From positions 62,001-126,000 of the forward strand of contig NZ_KB849628.1 of NCBI RefSeq assembly GCF_000368685.1: a stretch of DNA of 64,000 bases, given 5' to 3'. The notes under the pieces are model-generated. The model made no database searches. It saw only the letters and a list, made by a program, of their open reading frames with translations, and was not told the DNA's origin. The stretch is from Acinetobacter baylyi DSM 14961 = CIP 107474. Its GTDB lineage: Bacteria > Pseudomonadota > Gammaproteobacteria > Pseudomonadales > Moraxellaceae. Below, piece after piece: positions 53,396-63,324 of the stretch. Position numbers and translations under genes: made by a program. Within the stretch, counting starts at the first letter, position 1; each line of letters starts with the position of its first letter.

Positions 53396-53833
53396 TTATT
53401 TACTTTTAAGTTCAACCAAAACCTTGCCATCATTATTTAAAAGTTTTAGCGTTTTTTCTGAAACTTTATAATTGGTGACCTGTTCCAAGGCTTGCGTAAA
53501 TTTCTCTGGCGTATCAGTTGCATTCAAACATGCCATTTGTGTTTTTGCCAATTGCGTAAGAGCAATTTGAGTGCCTTTAACTGTATAACCCCCCATGATT
53601 CGGTTACAACCATCAGAGCCGCTTAATGCACTGTTATTAAACATTAAAGATGCAATATTCACTGTTTGCGCTGGGTTAACTTTGTATTCTACGCCGTTAA
53701 TTTCAGTCACTAACCAGTTTTTGTTCTGTAGCATTGTCAAGTTTCGATCTGTAGAAGGGTTGGTCATGGTTGCACAACCCGCAAGCGTTAAAGCAGATAC
53801 AACACCAGTTGTCAAAATTAAGTTTTTAAACAT
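53396..53833 (-). CDS. META-domain (HslJ-like) lipoprotein
   Basis: About 145 aa. Lipoprotein signal with lipobox LAGC (Cys at about 19), then the META/HslJ fold: LQNKNWLVTEINGV, FNNSALSGSDGCNRIMGGYTV and LAKTQMACLNA with two conserved Cys. Family members are periplasmic envelope or heat-induced proteins, function unsettled. The frame starts at a TTG; GGAGAAA precedes the ATG at 53833. Confidence 0.85.
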   Translation of the reverse strand: MFKNLILTTGVVSALTLAGCATMTNPSTDRNLTMLQNKNWLVTEINGVEYKVNPAQTVNIASLMFNNSALSGSDGCNRIMGGYTVKGTQIALTQLAKTQMACLNATDTPEKFTQALEQVTNYKVSEKTLKLLNNDGKVLVELKSK

Positions 53834-54281
53834 ATTTTTCTCCAATTTAATTTTATTGCTTTGTTCAAATTAAGCGTTGTTTATAGAGTAATAAAGCTTG
53901 AACACTAATTATAGGATGAAAATATCATTTAAATTCATAATATTACTGTTTAAGTACAATATTAGGATAATAAATCAGAAATGATACTAAACCCTATAAC
54001 AACACTATTTTTTCTTAACAGAATCCATGGGAAATTACTTAATGAATATAATTTACTGAATATTGTTATTTTTCAATTTCTTAAATTTAATTGAATTAAG
54101 TGACTGATATTTATATTTATTTAATTTTTAATTGTAGGATGTTTTTTTTATAAAATTGTGTATAATTTAGCCAAAATAGCCCTCACCATCTTTAGCACAT
54201 TCTAAAGATCCGGTGGGGGCTTTTGCATGGAATGCTTTTCTGGAATGGATAACATCAGATCTTATATTTGGTAGTACGCGT
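53834..54281. other. Intergenic region before the MFS gene
   Basis: 448 bp. The META promoter must lie at its left end; the right end holds a clear -10-like TGTGTATAAT and a strong hairpin with U-run (54178-54224). Nothing else seen. Confidence 0.6.
54178..54224 (+). terminator. Leader hairpin before the MFS gene (attenuator or small RNA end)
   Basis: AGCCCTCACC pairs with GGTGGGGGCT (one GU), an internal loop, then CTTTAG/CTAAAG and a CACATT loop, followed by TTTT. TATAAT at 54161-54166 is placed to start an RNA about 50 nt long ending here. It is 58 bp before the proposed MFS ATG, with no gene upstream that needs termination. Confidence 0.65.
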
Positions 54282-55481
54282 ATGATCTTTTACTCCAGAG
54301 CAGTACGGGCTGACACTCAGGTTCAACTTGCTTCACAACGTCTTTCAACACGTCTCGCATTTTTCTCACTTGGTTTTGCTACTGCTGCTTGGGCACCACT
54401 TATTCCTTTTGCACAGCAACGTTTACATTTGAATCATGCGGATTTTGGCTTGTTACTTTTATGTACAGGGCTTGGTGCAATTCTGGCAATGCCAACGACT
54501 GGACTATTGATCTATCGTCTTGGATGCAAAACCTTAATCGCGTTTGCTTTAATACTATTGCTCACTTTGCTCCCAGTTTTAGCATTAGGAACAACTGCAC
54601 TGACCATGGCGGTGATTCTATTTTTCTTTGGCACTGCAGCAGGAAGTTTAGGGGTTGCCGTTAATTTTCAAGCAGTCATTGTAGAAAAAAATTCGGAAAA
54701 ACCAATGATGTCTGGTTTTCACGGTATGTGTAGTTTGGGTGGTTTAATAGGCGTCATGTCGGTTACTGCATTATTGGCATTCGGTGTAACTCCATTCGTG
54801 AGCATCATATCAATTAGTATGATTTTAGTGCTCATTGGCTTGTTAACTGTTCCGTACGCTTTGTCAGCTCATCAACAAAAAAATACATCGCAGGATGATA
54901 GTCATCAGAGTATTGATACAGCTAAAAAACGTCCCACTTTATTGGTAATTCTAATTGGTCTGATTTGCTTTATCAGCTTTTTATCTGAAGGCGCAGCGAT
55001 GGACTGGAGTGGAATTTATCTGACGACTCAATACAGTATGAATGCTGCCTATGCAGGATTGGGCTATACCTTTTTTGCAATTGCAATGACCTCAGGTCGA
55101 TTATTCGGTCAAAAAGCATTACATCTTTTGGGTGAGAATAAACTCATTAATAGTAGTGTAATCTGTGCATTTATTGGATTAGCCACTATTGTAGTCGCAC
55201 CTCACTGGATCTTTGTATTAATCGGCTATGCACTGCTGGGATTGGGCTCAGCAAATATTGTTCCAATCATGTTTTCAAGGTTAGGTAAGCAGAGCACAAT
55301 GCAAAAAGCAGCGGCCTTATCTTGCGTTTCTACAATGGCATATACAGGTTCACTCACAGGCCCAGCATTAGTTGGAGTGATTGGAGAGTATATTGGGTTA
55401 AGTCTTGTATTCACGGGTCTGGCAATTATGATTATCTCCATATTAATGCTCAATTATTTTAGTCAGTTACAAGTAAAATAA
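54282..55481 (+). CDS. MFS transporter
   Basis: About 399 aa with 12 hydrophobic segments and the internal polar loop between helices 6 and 7 (SAHQQKNTSQDDSHQS). It resembles FucP/YbjJ-type single-component transporters; substrate not identifiable. The frame opens at a GTG (54213) located inside the leader hairpin, so the ATG at 54282 is favoured, though its SD is poor. Expression may be controlled by the hairpin. Confidence 0.75.
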   Translation: MIFYSRAVRADTQVQLASQRLSTRLAFFSLGFATAAWAPLIPFAQQRLHLNHADFGLLLLCTGLGAILAMPTTGLLIYRLGCKTLIAFALILLLTLLPVLALGTTALTMAVILFFFGTAAGSLGVAVNFQAVIVEKNSEKPMMSGFHGMCSLGGLIGVMSVTALLAFGVTPFVSIISISMILVLIGLLTVPYALSAHQQKNTSQDDSHQSIDTAKKRPTLLVILIGLICFISFLSEGAAMDWSGIYLTTQYSMNAAYAGLGYTFFAIAMTSGRLFGQKALHLLGENKLINSSVICAFIGLATIVVAPHWIFVLIGYALLGLGSANIVPIMFSRLGKQSTMQKAAALSCVSTMAYTGSLTGPALVGVIGEYIGLSLVFTGLAIMIISILMLNYFSQLQVK

Positions 55482-55501
55482 TAGATATCTTTATATGAAT
55501 A

Positions 55502-55536
55502 GCTTCATCGCTTATGAAAAATATGAGCGATGAAGC
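55502..55536. other. Hairpin between MFS gene and otsA
   Basis: 14-bp stem (GCTTCATCGCTTAT with its complement, one GU) and 7-nt loop between convergent genes. There is no clear T-run, but the position suggests a role at both 3' ends. Confidence 0.6.
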
Positions 55537-55546
55537 ATAATAACAA

Positions 55547-56983
55547 TTAGATTCTGGAAGAATAATTTGGATAAAACAATACAGTTGATAAACGATGATT
55601 ATAGTCGAAGTTTTGAATGTATTGTGAGGAATTCAAGTCTTTCAGAAAATCATCTCGCCACTGATTAATATCATATTCTATAAGTTGTTTTATAAGTTTA
55701 TGATAACGATATTGACGCTCCTCCAAAGACATATTTAACGCAAGCTTCAAGGCTTTAATCATTGCATCACGGTTCTTGGGATTAACGATTAGAGCATCTT
55801 GCATTTGTTCTGCCGCCCCTGCAAATTCAGATAAGATGAGTACGCCAGGGTTATCAGGATTTTGTGCAGCAATATATTCTTTAGCAACTAAATTCATACC
55901 ATCTTTAAGTGAAGTAACCCAGCAGATATCCGCATTACGATAAAATTGCATAAGTTCGTGATGTGGTTTTGAATCATAATGACAAACAATTGGAAGCCAG
56001 TTATCTTGGGAAAATTCACTATTGATTAATTCTACTTTCAACTTAAACCGTTCAAATAGTCGCTTATATGTAGCAACTTCCAGACGGCAAGGTGAAGCTA
56101 TTTGCACATGTTGAACTTTTTGATGAAACGCTGTGTTGCGATCTAAAAACTCGGCAAAGGCATTAAATCTTTCGAATAAACCTTTTGAATAATCGATTCG
56201 ATCGACCCCAATAATTGTTTTGATAGCAGAGGGGTTTGTCAAATATTGATCTTGATCAGATAAATTTGAGAGTGTTTTTTGAATACCTTTAACATCAACA
56301 CCAATTGGATAGTCTTGAATTTGCGTCACTCTTTGATTCAATGAAATCATATTGTTTTGAATTTTCTGAGCTTTTAAAAGTACACTACATACTGAAATAC
56401 AGTTTTCCTGATCTTGAGCAGTTTGCAAACCTATTAAATTATAATGACATAGATCATCCATAAGCTGCTCTGCACAAGGAATCTTTCTCCATATTTCCAG
56501 TGAGGCAAAAGGAATATGAAGAAAGAATCCGATTTTATTTTGCATTCCCAGCTCACGACAATGGCGAGCAACACTTAGAAAATGATAATCCTGTACCCAG
56601 ATTAGATCATCTGGTTGGGCAAATTCTGCAATTTTGGTGGCAAATAAACGGTTCACATCTTGATAAGTTTTGAATTCTTTAGGGTTATACTCGATCAGGT
56701 CTTCACGGTCATGCATTGCTGGCCATAATGTATTATTTGAAAAACCACAGTAATAATCCTGATACTGTTGCTGTGTCAGTGCACAGGTCATATAAGTAAT
56801 TTTGGATTTGTATAAAATATCAAAATGCTGTTCAAATGGTTGTTCAATTTTTTTGCCATTCCAACCAACCCAAACACCACCAAGCTGACTTAACGCATCT
56901 TGCATGGCAACAGCTAATCCACCTGCTACACATTCAGTCTGAGGTAAACTCACACGATTGGATAAAATAATAAGTCTAGACAT
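55547..56983 (-). CDS. otsA: Trehalose-6-phosphate synthase
   Basis: 478-aa GT20 glycosyltransferase that joins glucose-6-phosphate and UDP-glucose. Motifs: RLIILSNRVSLP start, FFLHIPFAS, DRIDYSKGL and SLKDGMNLVAKEY, all typical. The frame extends to 56995, but GGAG lies before the ATG at 56983. It overlaps the otsB end by 8 nt; together they make the osmoprotectant trehalose, an important salt-stress solute in Acinetobacter. Confidence 0.95.
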   Translation of the reverse strand: MSRLIILSNRVSLPQTECVAGGLAVAMQDALSQLGGVWVGWNGKKIEQPFEQHFDILYKSKITYMTCALTQQQYQDYYCGFSNNTLWPAMHDREDLIEYNPKEFKTYQDVNRLFATKIAEFAQPDDLIWVQDYHFLSVARHCRELGMQNKIGFFLHIPFASLEIWRKIPCAEQLMDDLCHYNLIGLQTAQDQENCISVCSVLLKAQKIQNNMISLNQRVTQIQDYPIGVDVKGIQKTLSNLSDQDQYLTNPSAIKTIIGVDRIDYSKGLFERFNAFAEFLDRNTAFHQKVQHVQIASPCRLEVATYKRLFERFKLKVELINSEFSQDNWLPIVCHYDSKPHHELMQFYRNADICWVTSLKDGMNLVAKEYIAAQNPDNPGVLILSEFAGAAEQMQDALIVNPKNRDAMIKALKLALNMSLEERQYRYHKLIKQLIEYDINQWRDDFLKDLNSSQYIQNFDYNHRLSTVLFYPNYSSRI

Positions 56984-57830
56984 GTTGTTCTCCATATTTT
57001 TTAGTAATTTGAGTAGATGAATCTGGAAAATGATGAGAGAGCAAGTTTAAAAATTCTTCGACGTGCTCAATATTTTTCAATCTAAATCTGGCAACTGTTT
57101 TGCCAGATCCAACCTTAATACTTATTCCTTCAAGCTGATTAACCATGTTGAAGCCATCTTCATCGGTAATATCATCACCAATAAAAATACTAAGATAATG
57201 TTCTGCATCAAAATAAGATAATAGAGTTTTAATCGCACTTCCTTTATTTGAATTTTTTGGTATTAACTCGAAAACATATTTACCTTCGATAACCTTGAAC
57301 TCATCATTATCCTTTTTGACTGTATTCATAATATGTTTAGCAATATCATAAAGATCAGGATTTTTACGATAATGTAAAGCAATAGAATGATGCTTATTTT
57401 CGATACTTAGATCGGGTTGGTATTTAATTTCTTCTTTCAGACGGCATAAAAAATTTTGAATAAATATTTGATTATTTTGATTTATAGCATTTAATTGAGT
57501 TTTTTCATTAATATGAATGTCTAACCCATGTAATGCTGCTATAGGCAGACTGACATCCGCTAATAATTTCTGAGCTGAATTATAATCGCGTCCAGTAATT
57601 ACACTGACCAAGCAACCTTTGCTCTGAATATCTTGAATTGATTTTAATATTTTTTTCGATATAAAACATGCGAGAGGATCTATTTTAAAATCTGCGAGTG
57701 TACCGTCGATATCTAAAAATAAAGCAATTTTATAGGTATAAAAATCCAACTGATCCAACACATCTTGAATCTCATGAGTAGACTCTTCTTGTGATGAAAG
57801 ATCATTTTTTTTAAGGATATTATTGTTCAT
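56976..57830 (-). CDS. otsB: Trehalose-6-phosphate phosphatase
   Basis: About 284-aa HAD-superfamily phosphatase: nucleophile motif LFLDIDGTLADF, and GDDITDEDGF with the metal-binding acids. It dephosphorylates the OtsA product. The frame opens at GTG 57839; the ATG at 57830 is taken but neither has a clear SD. First gene of otsBA. Confidence 0.92.
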   Translation of the reverse strand: MNNNILKKNDLSSQEESTHEIQDVLDQLDFYTYKIALFLDIDGTLADFKIDPLACFISKKILKSIQDIQSKGCLVSVITGRDYNSAQKLLADVSLPIAALHGLDIHINEKTQLNAINQNNQIFIQNFLCRLKEEIKYQPDLSIENKHHSIALHYRKNPDLYDIAKHIMNTVKKDNDEFKVIEGKYVFELIPKNSNKGSAIKTLLSYFDAEHYLSIFIGDDITDEDGFNMVNQLEGISIKVGSGKTVARFRLKNIEHVEEFLNLLSHHFPDSSTQITKKYGEQHV

Positions 57831-58215
57831 TTTATTCACATTAGTTAATACTTATAAATTAACATGGATGAAAAATGATCAAAAATAAAGCAGAATTACT
57901 TAAACCTGTATACAAGTATGCTTTTACTTACGTAAATAAAAGGTCTGATACGATTACAAGATTTGTTACAGCTAAAATGCACACGTAAAATTTGCAGAAT
58001 TTTTTATAAAATATTATATTTATCATAATCTTATAATAATTTTATTCAAATATCTCTAGCGAACTCAAAAAAAATTTAAATACATAAGTCTACTTATTTT
58101 ACATGAATAGTTCATGATTCAGGTGAAAATTCAACAATTGAAACACGACATATGTTTTTTTCATGGTCACAAACTGTAATGGTAGTGATTCAAATAAATT
58201 TTAGAGAAAATTAAA
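57831..58215. other. Intergenic region upstream of otsB
   Basis: 385 bp of AT-rich divergent promoter region between otsBA and the PPOX gene. A small palindrome TGTATACA lies at 57907-57914. Nothing else recognised. Confidence 0.5.
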
Positions 58216-58689
58216 ATGTCAGACTATGCCAAAATTCATGATTTAATTAAAAATATAAGAATTGCGATGGTTACCTTCACTACACAAGAAGGACATTTGC
58301 ATGCTGTACCCATGACAACACAAAATAAAGAATTTAATGGTCAAGTATGGTTTATTGCTTCTAAAAAATCAGAATTGGTACAAAACTTGCCACAAAATAA
58401 TCAAGTGAATGTGGCCTATGCCACATCATCCAATGATTATGTTTCAATGCATGGCACTGGAGAATTAGTGAATGATCCAGCTTTACTTGATGAACTTTGG
58501 TCGCCAGCATACAACGCTTTTTTTGAAGGTGGAAAAGAAGATCCAGATGTTCAATTAATTCGCATTACAGCACATGGTGCTCAATATTGGGAAGGGGATG
58601 GAACGATTGTGACATTATTTAAACTCACCAAAGCTGCGATTTCAGGAGAAACTGAAAAGCTAGGTACATCGAATACAACAACTTTATAA
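58216..58689 (+). CDS. PPOX-fold general stress protein
   Basis: 157 aa, pyridoxamine-5'-phosphate-oxidase-like split barrel: IRIAMVTFTTQEGHLHAVPMTTQNKEF region, WFIASKKSELVQNL and VAYATSSNDYVSMHG match the general stress protein 26-type family that binds FMN or F420. Catalytic activity is uncertain. Divergent from otsBA, AGAG upstream. Often stress-induced, but no sequence evidence here for the regulator. Confidence 0.85.
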   Translation: MSDYAKIHDLIKNIRIAMVTFTTQEGHLHAVPMTTQNKEFNGQVWFIASKKSELVQNLPQNNQVNVAYATSSNDYVSMHGTGELVNDPALLDELWSPAYNAFFEGGKEDPDVQLIRITAHGAQYWEGDGTIVTLFKLTKAAISGETEKLGTSNTTTL

Positions 58690-59148
58690 GTTTAAAGATT
58701 TTTACTCCAGATGTTTAAGTGCTACACATTTTTTGGATGTGTAGCACTTGTATAGAATGATTCAGTTGTGTATTGATATTTTAACTCAAGCTCTATGTTG
58801 TAAATTCTGAGGTAATTTTAAAGTAAGTCATCTTGTTATAAAGCATAAACAAAATCTGGATTAAATTAGGTAAGCTGTAATAGCGGTTAAGGGCATTGAA
58901 AATTAACAACAATGAAATTTATGTATGTAATGGGACACGCAATCTGATGTTTGAAAATTATGTATAATCCATAAAAGAAAAATTTCAACATATTCTGCAA
59001 TAATGCACTAATTATAAAAGATAAGAAAAATTTAGGACTCAAGAAGTGTCATGAGCAACTGGATAATCCCATAGTGGATATCAAAACTGATAAAGCAATT
59101 GTTCAGCAAATATCTTCGTAAAGCGTATTGATGCAAATCTAAAATAAT
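58690..59148. other. Intergenic region before the ECF sigma gene
   Basis: About 460 bp without a gene. It holds a 13-bp stem-loop AAGTGCTACACAT/ATGTGTAGCACTT (58717-58749) just after the PPOX gene, with a 7-nt loop but no T-run, and the start of the sigma promoter. Confidence 0.6.
58717..58749 (+). other. Stable stem-loop after the PPOX gene
   Basis: Perfect 13-bp stem with a T-rich 7-nt loop. No downstream T-run; possible 3' end protection of the PPOX transcript or Rho-dependent end. Confidence 0.6.
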
Positions 59149-59165
59149 ATGATAATAATTATCAT
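59128..59165 (+). promoter_or_regulatory. Promoter with overlapping perfect Fur box, ECF sigma gene
   Basis: TTGATG (59128-59133), 17 bp, GATAAT (59151-59156) form a sigma-70-like promoter. TGATAATAATTATCA (59150-59164) is a perfect 7-1-7 Fur site across the -10 element. Transcription should begin at about 59163, leaving a short leader to the ATG at 59188. Confidence 0.88.
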
Positions 59166-59187
59166 TTGTTTTGACTTGAGTCATGTT

Positions 59188-59703
59188 ATGACTGTGTTAT
59201 CTTCTCAGAACTTGGAGATGCTCTATCGGGAACATCATTCCTGGATATATACATGGCTCTATAGAAGGTTAGGTAATTCTGCTGATGCGGCTGATCTGGC
59301 TCAGGATACTTTTATACGTGTGATTACCAGAAAATCACTTCTGGAGATAGAACAACCTCGTGCATATTTAACCACCGTCGCAAAAAGTCTGATGTTGAAC
59401 TGGTTCAATCGGAGAAATATAGAGCAGGCGTACTTGGAAGTACTTGCAAACCAACCAGAATTTGAACATCCTTCACCAGAACAACGTTATTTAATTGTGG
59501 AAACATTAATTGAAGTGATTCAATTATTGGATACTTTACCAGATCAAATTCGTGATGTTTTTCTGCATGCCCAACTTGAAAATATGAATTATCAACAGAT
59601 CGCAGACCAGTTTAATCTTTCCTTAAGTACTGTAAAGCGTCATATTAAAAAGGCATATATACATTGTTTAACAGCGATGCTGGATACAGATTTTTCATGT
59701 TAA
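59188..59703 (+). CDS. fecI: FecI-type ECF sigma factor
   Basis: 171-aa ECF sigma factor: region 2 DAADLAQDTFIRV and region 4 MNYQQIADQFNLSLSTVKRHI are visible. An upstream in-frame ATG (59149) lies inside the Fur box and would precede the transcription start, so the ATG at 59188 is chosen. With the FecR and FecA-type genes it forms an iron-starvation cell-surface signalling system. Confidence 0.9.
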   Translation: MTVLSSQNLEMLYREHHSWIYTWLYRRLGNSADAADLAQDTFIRVITRKSLLEIEQPRAYLTTVAKSLMLNWFNRRNIEQAYLEVLANQPEFEHPSPEQRYLIVETLIEVIQLLDTLPDQIRDVFLHAQLENMNYQQIADQFNLSLSTVKRHIKKAYIHCLTAMLDTDFSC

Positions 59704-60638
59704 ACCAGAATGAAAGACATCAAATATTAGAAGAAGCTGTAGAGTGGCTAATGCAAATGAAGCAAAAACCACTTAATGAGATTGAGCTCTTAGAATTTGA
59801 ACAATGGAAAAATAGAAGCCAGTTACATCAAAGTATTTGGCAACAGGCCTATCAACTTGAAGAAAAATTCCAATCGCTTCCTTCTCATATCGCCATTCCG
59901 ATTATACAAAAACAAAAATCTCATCCAGATATATGGTTGATGGTCTTAAGCTGTTTACCCTTATTGGGTTTATTGTATGTAATGAATCAACAACAACAGT
60001 GGACTGCCGATTATCGTAACGGTTTTCATGCACCTCAGACCGTCAAACTCCCTGATGGCGGTAAAATTATTCTAAATAGCAATACTGCAATTGATGTTAA
60101 ATATACAGCCAAAAAGCGGGATATTATTTTACGTAAAGGCGAAATCTGGATTGAAACACAGCACGATGTAAAAAATAGACCATTTACAGTTTATACTCAG
60201 CAAGGCCAAGCTCAGGCTTTAGGGACAAAGTATCTGGTCAAAATAGACCAAAAAAGCTCACAAATTGCTGTGCTTAAAGGTGCCGTAAAAGTTCAACCAA
60301 AAACCAATAATCAATATGTCATTATTACGAAGGGACAAAAAATATCTATTAATCAATACAATCTACATTCTGTTGAATACTTTGATCATAGTGAAATTGG
60401 ATGGACAAAAGGTTTGATTATGGTCAATGAAATACCATTATCTGAGTTTGTACAAAAGCTAAGGCCATATCAAAGCGCATTGATTTATCTAGATCCAGAA
60501 GTTTCAAACATTAAAATTTCGGGAACCTTTCCAATCGCAAATATGGCACAGCTTTATGAAATGCTTGAAAATACATATGCTATTGATGTAGATCGCTATG
60601 CAATGAACCACATCATTCGTATTCGTCAAAAAAAATAA
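59697..60638 (+). CDS. fecR: FecR-type anti-sigma regulator
   Basis: About 313 aa: N-terminal cytoplasmic sigma-binding region (DUF4880-like, HQILEEAVEWLMQMKQ), one transmembrane helix (WLMVLSCLPLLGLLYVM, about residues 80-96), and a periplasmic FecR domain (VKLPDGGKIILNSNTAIDVKY; GEIWIETQHD). It receives the signal from the receptor STN domain. ATG overlaps the sigma gene end by 7 nt. Confidence 0.9.
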   Translation: MLNQNERHQILEEAVEWLMQMKQKPLNEIELLEFEQWKNRSQLHQSIWQQAYQLEEKFQSLPSHIAIPIIQKQKSHPDIWLMVLSCLPLLGLLYVMNQQQQWTADYRNGFHAPQTVKLPDGGKIILNSNTAIDVKYTAKKRDIILRKGEIWIETQHDVKNRPFTVYTQQGQAQALGTKYLVKIDQKSSQIAVLKGAVKVQPKTNNQYVIITKGQKISINQYNLHSVEYFDHSEIGWTKGLIMVNEIPLSEFVQKLRPYQSALIYLDPEVSNIKISGTFPIANMAQLYEMLENTYAIDVDRYAMNHIIRIRQKK

Positions 60639-60719
60639 TTTAAATAACATGACACTTTTCTGTATTTGAACTGTCAATAAGTATGGAACATTTTTATTCT
60701 TACTATTGGTGGGGCTTAT

Positions 60720-63191
60720 ATGAAAGTGCAGGGAAAAGAGCAATCATTCTCAAATACGTATTTGGCAGTGGCAATCCGTATCACTATATTTGGATTTTGC
60801 GCAATTTCTGTTGGGTTAAATGCTTACGCAGAACAATACAATCAGGTATCAACAATACAGGAGTATCATATTGCTCCTAGTACTTTAGGTAAGGCTCTAT
60901 CGAATTTTGCTTTACAGTCTGGTGTTGCACTGTCTTTTGATCCTTTACTTTTAAAGGGTATAAATAGTTCTGGTTTAAATGGACAATACCGTGTAGATGA
61001 GGGATTTCAGGAATTATTAAAAAATACCAAATATCAGATAAAACAAACATCTAGCGGATATGCTCTGGAAGAAAAACCTCAAAATAATAAACGTGTTGAG
61101 TCAGTTAAGTTGACACCACTTCTATCTAAAGCCAATCAGGACTTACATTCTTCAGGTGCTTCATCTGATGCGTTACTTCCTACAATTAGTTTAAAGGCAG
61201 AAGATAGAAGGGCATCTCTACAACAAAAATCTGGAATTTCGGCCTTAGGAAATAAATCAATACTGGATACTCCATTTTCTATTGCTGTGGTTACAAGCGA
61301 AGAGATAGAAAAGCGTGGTGCAAAATCTCTTGGACAAATCTTTGCAAATGATCCTTCGGTATATACCCCGACTACATCTATGACAACTGATTGGTGGGGA
61401 ACGCAAATTCGGGGTTTGGGTGTAAGAAACTATTATGTCGATGATATTCCACTTTCTTTAGCTTGGGGTGGAGACTTTCCTGTAGAGGCTGCAGATCAAG
61501 TCATTGCTCTAAAAGGCCTGACAGGATTTATGTATGGATTCGGCTCACCAGGTGGAGCGATTAGTTATCAAACTAAACGTCCAACGTCATCTCCTCAAAC
61601 CAGCTTACAAGTTGATTATCGCAATAAAAACTTGTTTTCAGCATATCTAGATAAAAGTGACTATCTATCTTCGATTGATCTCGGCTATCGATTTACCCTA
61701 GGCGGTGATACTGGTCAAGCTTACAATGATACCAAGAATAAAAGAGTCGTCAGTTCATTTGCACTAGACAAGCAATTTAATGATCAATTGAGTTGGGATG
61801 CCAATGTAATCTATGAATATAATGATCGCAAACAAGAGCCTATTCAGTTTTATCTGGATCAATATGAAATTGGGAATACCAATGTAAAACTACCTCGGGT
61901 TAACTATAATTATAGTAATTTAAATATTGATGATTCATATTACAAAACAGAAACTTTGGTCAGTTCAAGTAGTCTCAAGTGGAAACTTAATGAACAATGG
62001 AATACTAAATACCAGTTTGGCTATTCACGGAAAAAACATTTTTCAAATAAAATATTTGCAACGTTAGACAATAGTCAAGGTGACTATATAGGTAATCTTT
62101 ATAATTTCGCTGGTCTCTCCCAATATTTCTTTAATCAAATAATGATGAATGGAAAATTTAAAACCAGTTGGATTGATCATGATCTTGTAATGGGCGCTGG
62201 CTATATTAAAAACTATGACACATATTCAGATTTTTTCTGGGGGGATTTTTTCCAAGGCAATCTCTATACTAAACCAGATTATCAGATTACCCATCCTAAA
62301 AATTTTGATTTGATTTCTAAAGGGAGTCCTGAAACTCAGAAATATGCGTTTATGAGTGACACGCTAAGTTTTGGACCGAAGTGGCAAGCTATCTTGGGAA
62401 CACGCTATACAAAATATGAACTGGAATCTCAGGATAATACATCTAATAATTACAGGGCCAACAAAGCCACGCCAACAATAGCATTACTTTATAAGCCAAT
62501 TCCTGAGTCTACAGTCTATGCAAGTTATGTAGAAGCACTTGAACCCGGAAAAAGAGTGGAGGCACCTTATCAAAATATTGGCACAATCTTGAATGCGACT
62601 ATTAGCAAGCAATATGAATTAGGTTTCAAATATGAGATCGATAAATTAAGTCTAACCTCAGCGCTTTTTCGTGTTGAACGCGCTGAGTTAATGGACAGCT
62701 TTCGTAATGGTTTAAGATATCTAACACAAGATGGATTAACCAATTATCAAGGCTTAGAGTTTGATAGTAAATATAAATTGACTGACCGTCTGAAAGTGGG
62801 TTTAGGTTTTATTCATCTAGATAGTGAAATTAAACATGTATCCGAAGACAATCAATCAATTAAAGGAAACTCTCCAGCATTTACTGCAAAGTGGCAGGGT
62901 GTCATTAATTCAGAATACTCATTTGAAAGAATAGAGGGTTTATCTATACATGGCAATATTCGTTACAATGGTTCTTCTTTTATTACCAATAATAACTTAA
63001 TTAAAGTTCCTGCTTATACGATTATGAATTTGGGAACATCATATAAATTTAGGTTAAATGGTTACGATGCAACTTTAAATACAAATCTTAATAATGTGTT
63101 CAATAAGAAATATTGGGCAGGTGGCGGCTATAATGCTGGTACTATTGGTGAAGAAAGGAATGGCTCAATTTCTATTAAAGTGAATTGGTAA
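60720..63191 (+). CDS. FecA-like TonB-dependent siderophore receptor with STN domain
   Basis: 823 aa. A signal peptide (cleaved near NAYAEQ) is followed by an STN signalling domain (about 45-120: PSTLGKALSNFALQSGVAL, QELLKNTKYQIKQ), then plug (DTPFSIAVVTSEEIEKRGAK, GGAISYQTKRP) and barrel ending FNKKYWAGGGYN...IKVNW. The STN domain contacts FecR to release the sigma factor. GGTGGGG lies upstream of the ATG. Siderophore unknown; named only by system type. Confidence 0.92.
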   Translation: MKVQGKEQSFSNTYLAVAIRITIFGFCAISVGLNAYAEQYNQVSTIQEYHIAPSTLGKALSNFALQSGVALSFDPLLLKGINSSGLNGQYRVDEGFQELLKNTKYQIKQTSSGYALEEKPQNNKRVESVKLTPLLSKANQDLHSSGASSDALLPTISLKAEDRRASLQQKSGISALGNKSILDTPFSIAVVTSEEIEKRGAKSLGQIFANDPSVYTPTTSMTTDWWGTQIRGLGVRNYYVDDIPLSLAWGGDFPVEAADQVIALKGLTGFMYGFGSPGGAISYQTKRPTSSPQTSLQVDYRNKNLFSAYLDKSDYLSSIDLGYRFTLGGDTGQAYNDTKNKRVVSSFALDKQFNDQLSWDANVIYEYNDRKQEPIQFYLDQYEIGNTNVKLPRVNYNYSNLNIDDSYYKTETLVSSSSLKWKLNEQWNTKYQFGYSRKKHFSNKIFATLDNSQGDYIGNLYNFAGLSQYFFNQIMMNGKFKTSWIDHDLVMGAGYIKNYDTYSDFFWGDFFQGNLYTKPDYQITHPKNFDLISKGSPETQKYAFMSDTLSFGPKWQAILGTRYTKYELESQDNTSNNYRANKATPTIALLYKPIPESTVYASYVEALEPGKRVEAPYQNIGTILNATISKQYELGFKYEIDKLSLTSALFRVERAELMDSFRNGLRYLTQDGLTNYQGLEFDSKYKLTDRLKVGLGFIHLDSEIKHVSEDNQSIKGNSPAFTAKWQGVINSEYSFERIEGLSIHGNIRYNGSSFITNNNLIKVPAYTIMNLGTSYKFRLNGYDATLNTNLNNVFNKKYWAGGGYNAGTIGEERNGSISIKVNW

Positions 63192-63200
63192 AATGGATAA

Positions 63201-63236
63201 TATGGCAAGATATTTTAATGTCTTGCTATATTTATT
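63201..63236 (+). terminator. Terminator after the FecA-like gene
   Basis: TATGGCAAGATAT ... ATGTCTTGCTATA hairpin (about 13 pairs with GU) followed by TTTATT, ten nt after the receptor stop. Confidence 0.7.
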
Positions 63237-63324
63237 GATATTTAGTTTGTGATTTAATAAGATTTTTTACACGCGTAGAATTTGATCATTCAATTTAACC
63301 AAAATAATCTTATGAGACATCAAG

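Noticed and set aside
54213..54281. GTG start for the MFS transporter
   Set aside because: It lies within the 3' arm of a strong hairpin and adds an untypical polar extension before the first helix.
57906..57916. CTGTATACAAG, similar to the MdcY operator core
   Set aside because: Located at otsB, only the core TGTATACA is symmetrical, and it is unrelated to malonate genes.
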